Below are positions 6,641-7,874 of a DNA stretch of 7,874 bases, piece by piece. A program made the translations under genes and the position numbers. The notes under the pieces were generated by a model. That model was given only the letters and a program-made list of their open reading frames with translations. It was not told the DNA's origin and searched no databases. The stretch comes from Deltaproteobacteria bacterium (lineage in GTDB: Bacteria; Myxococcota_A; Polyangia; Palsa-1104; JAEUJZ01). The stretch covers positions 1 through 7,874 of the forward strand of contig JAGNNG010000070.1 of assembly GCA_017990795.1 (NCBI GenBank). The letters are read 5' to 3'. Position 1 is the stretch's first letter. Each line of letters starts with the position of its first letter.

Positions 6641-7339
6641 TTAGCTGTGGTGACCGAGCTTCTGGCGCTTTACTTCCAGATAGTCCCGGTTGTGTTTTTG
6701 ATCAGAGACCCAGTGCGGCACCCGCTCGGTGACCGGCACTCCTGCCGCTTGCAGCTCGCGCAGCTTGTCGGGGTTGTTGGTCAGCAGCACCACCGACTGA
6801 ACGCCCAGGTCGTGCAGGATTGCGGCGGCCAGGTCGTAGCTGCGCAGGTCGGGCTCAAACCCCAGGTCGGTGTTGGCTTCCACGGTATCGCGGCCATGGC
6901 TCTGTAGCTCGTAAGCGCGGATCTTGTTGCCAAGACCGATGCCGCGACCCTCTTGCCGCAGATAAACCACCACGCCGGTGCCCGCTGCCACAATCGCTGC
7001 CAGCGCCGCGTCCAGCTGCGCCCGACAGTCACACTTGAGCGACCCAAGCGTCTCGCCCGTCCAGCACTCTGAGTGTACACGGCACAGCACCCCAGACTGC
7101 CCGGTGACCTCGCCAGCGATGATAGCCAGGTGCTCGTCCTGCATCGGCACCAGCAGCGGCGACTGCGAGCCCGGCGGCGGCGCTTGACGGTAAACGATGG
7201 TGCGCAGAGCCCCGTGCTCAGTCGGGATGGTGGTGTCTGCGTAGCGAATAAGTTTCAGTACAGGCGGTTTTGACACGGCAGTTTTGATCCGAAAGTCCTT
7301 AACACGAAGCTGCCCGACCTGACCACGGCGTTGTCGCAT
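6641..7339 (-). CDS. ribA: GTP cyclohydrolase II (riboflavin synthesis)
   Basis: Catalyses the first committed step of riboflavin synthesis, opening GTP to a diaminopyrimidine ribosyl phosphate with release of formate and pyrophosphate. Visible motifs are RVHSECWTGETLGSLKCDC with the three zinc-binding cysteines C92, C103 and C105, then YLRQEGRGIGLGNKIRAYELQ (126-146), TVEANTDLGF (152-161) and LLTNNPDK (185-192). The product is monofunctional: there is no DHBP synthase (RibB) domain in front, so ribB must be elsewhere. At 232 residues it exceeds the roughly 200 of E. coli RibA, with about 25 extra basic N-terminal residues before KLIRYADTTIPTEHG. The ATG at 7339 lacks a well-spaced ribosome site, and a downstream GTG at codon 13 or 22 could be the true start. 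mrp lies downstream on the same strand; def is divergent. Confidence 0.94.
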   Translation of the reverse strand: MRQRRGQVGQLRVKDFRIKTAVSKPPVLKLIRYADTTIPTEHGALRTIVYRQAPPPGSQSPLLVPMQDEHLAIIAGEVTGQSGVLCRVHSECWTGETLGSLKCDCRAQLDAALAAIVAAGTGVVVYLRQEGRGIGLGNKIRAYELQSHGRDTVEANTDLGFEPDLRSYDLAAAILHDLGVQSVVLLTNNPDKLRELQAAGVPVTERVPHWVSDQKHNRDYLEVKRQKLGHHS

Positions 7340-7436
7340 CCCTGGCAGTCCGGGCAGCCGGTGAGCGCTCGATGAGCACTGGGTGACAGCAGGTCTTGCC
7401 CTTCCATCCGATGCCGCCCGCGCCTAAAGCCTAAGG

Positions 7437-7442
7437 TAGAAT
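7437..7442 (+). promoter_or_regulatory. Possible -10 element for def
   Basis: TAGAAT matches the sigma-70 -10 consensus at 5 of 6 positions, is followed by a T-run and lies 85 bp upstream of the def start. No good -35 hexamer is seen 16-18 bp upstream, so the assignment is weak. Confidence 0.3.
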
Positions 7443-7457
7443 TTTTTGCAGCAGCGG

Positions 7458-7471
7458 CTTTGGCGCCAAAG
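7458..7471. promoter_or_regulatory. Perfect 14-bp palindrome CTTTGGCGCCAAAG
   Basis: CTTTGGCGCCAAAG is a perfect self-complementary sequence. It sits 56 bp before the def start and just downstream of the candidate -10, in the region shared with divergent ribA. Such symmetry suits an operator for a homodimeric regulator. A hairpin is less likely because the repeat has no loop. The cognate regulator is unknown. Confidence 0.4.
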
Positions 7472-7527
7472 GGGCGCGTCAGGTCGCTTGAAAAACCCCG
7501 CGCTGCACGTTAGCGTCCGAGGCTCTT

Positions 7528-7874
7528 ATGGCGATACGAAAGATTGTTCGATTCCCGCAGCCCATCCTCCGTCAACCGACCCGCGAGGTCACGACCATCG
7601 ACGCCCATGTGCGCACCCTGGTCGCCGACATGATGGAGACGATGTGCGACGTCAACGGTGCCGGTCTAGCTGCCATCCAAGTGGGCGCGCTAGAGCGCAT
7701 CTTCATCATCGAGCCCGTCGCTGCTGGCCGCGCTGCCACCGACCCACCGCTGGTGTTTATTAACCCAGTTTTGGAAGACCTGTCGGCGGACACCGATGTC
7801 AAAGAGGAGGGCTGCCTGTCCTTCCCCAGCATCTTTGTCTCGGTCAAGCGCTCGCTGAAGCTGCGCGTCCACGC
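7528..7874 (+). CDS. def: Peptide deformylase (3' end outside window)
   Basis: Metalloenzyme that removes the N-formyl group from nascent proteins at the ribosome exit. About 115 N-terminal residues are visible. The opening IRKIVRFPQPILRQPTREV (3-21) is typical. Motif I GAGLAAIQVG (44-53) and motif II EEGCLSFP (93-100, with metal ligand C96) are intact, as is FINP (77-80). Motif III HEXXH, with the other two metal ligands, would lie past the right edge, so completeness cannot be judged. The ATG at 7528 has GAGG at 7519-7522, five bases upstream. In many bacteria def is followed by fmt (methionyl-tRNA formyltransferase); that would be the expected next gene but is not seen here. Confidence 0.95.
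   Translation, partial: MAIRKIVRFPQPILRQPTREVTTIDAHVRTLVADMMETMCDVNGAGLAAIQVGALERIFIIEPVAAGRAATDPPLVFINPVLEDLSADTDVKEEGCLSFPSIFVSVKRSLKLRVH

Larger units (their letters stand above)
7340..7527. other. 188-bp divergent intergenic region, ribA/def
   Basis: This gap should carry the promoters of both ribA (minus) and def (plus). It holds a directly repeated GCCTAA (7422-7427 and 7429-7434, with one base between), a T-run after TAGAAT (7437-7447), and the 14-bp palindrome listed separately. No FMN-riboswitch consensus could be seen in front of ribA. No coding frame here is credible. Confidence 0.5.

Noticed and set aside
7270..7304. TTGACA on the plus strand inside ribA as a promoter for def
   Set aside because: No -10 hexamer lies at 16-18 bp, and the site is within the ribA coding region more than 200 bp from def.
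7472..7500. GGGG/CCCC plus A-run as an intrinsic terminator before def
   Set aside because: The stem would be only about 4 bp with a long loop, and the T-run falls on the strand with no gene ending there.

Overview
The window is a GC-rich stretch of bacterial chromosome packed with housekeeping genes, most of them with strongly GC-biased third codon positions. Nothing looks phage-, plasmid- or transposon-derived, and I see no tRNA, rRNA or CRISPR array. The gene set (recO, nadK, recN, an Mrp/ApbC ATPase, monofunctional ribA, def) is generic. The high GC and the style of the proteins would fit a deltaproteobacterial/Myxococcota-like Gram-negative, but this is an impression only and no single feature fixes the phylum.

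Layout: bases 1-1541 carry a minus-strand pair, recO followed by a PfkB-family sugar kinase whose C-terminal part lies beyond the left edge. Bases 1542-1985 are a 444-bp gene-free gap between divergent genes. It is AT-richer than its surroundings in part and contains palindromes and a possible folded RNA element. Bases 1986-3605 are a plus-strand pair, a UPF0158-family protein of unknown function followed 24 bp later by NAD kinase. NadK runs tail-to-tail into recN (3620-5359, minus), with only 14 bp between the two stop codons. Upstream of recN on the same strand lie an Mrp/ApbC-type Fe-S carrier ATPase (5492-6586), with a hairpin just after its stop, and GTP cyclohydrolase II (6641-7339). A 188-bp divergent gap with a perfect 14-bp palindrome separates ribA from the N-terminal part of peptide deformylase (7528 to the right edge).

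Functionally the genes fall into recombinational DNA repair (RecO as RecF-pathway mediator, RecN as SMC-like double-strand-break protein), cofactor supply (NADP by NadK, the first riboflavin step by RibA, Fe-S cluster delivery by Mrp), protein maturation (deformylase) and sugar phosphorylation (PfkB kinase). I found no convincing new multi-gene system. The items most worth a second look are the UPF0158 protein with a proline-rich linker and an extra helical C-terminal module coupled to nadK, the structured 444-bp intergenic region, and the palindrome in the ribA/def divergent promoter region.
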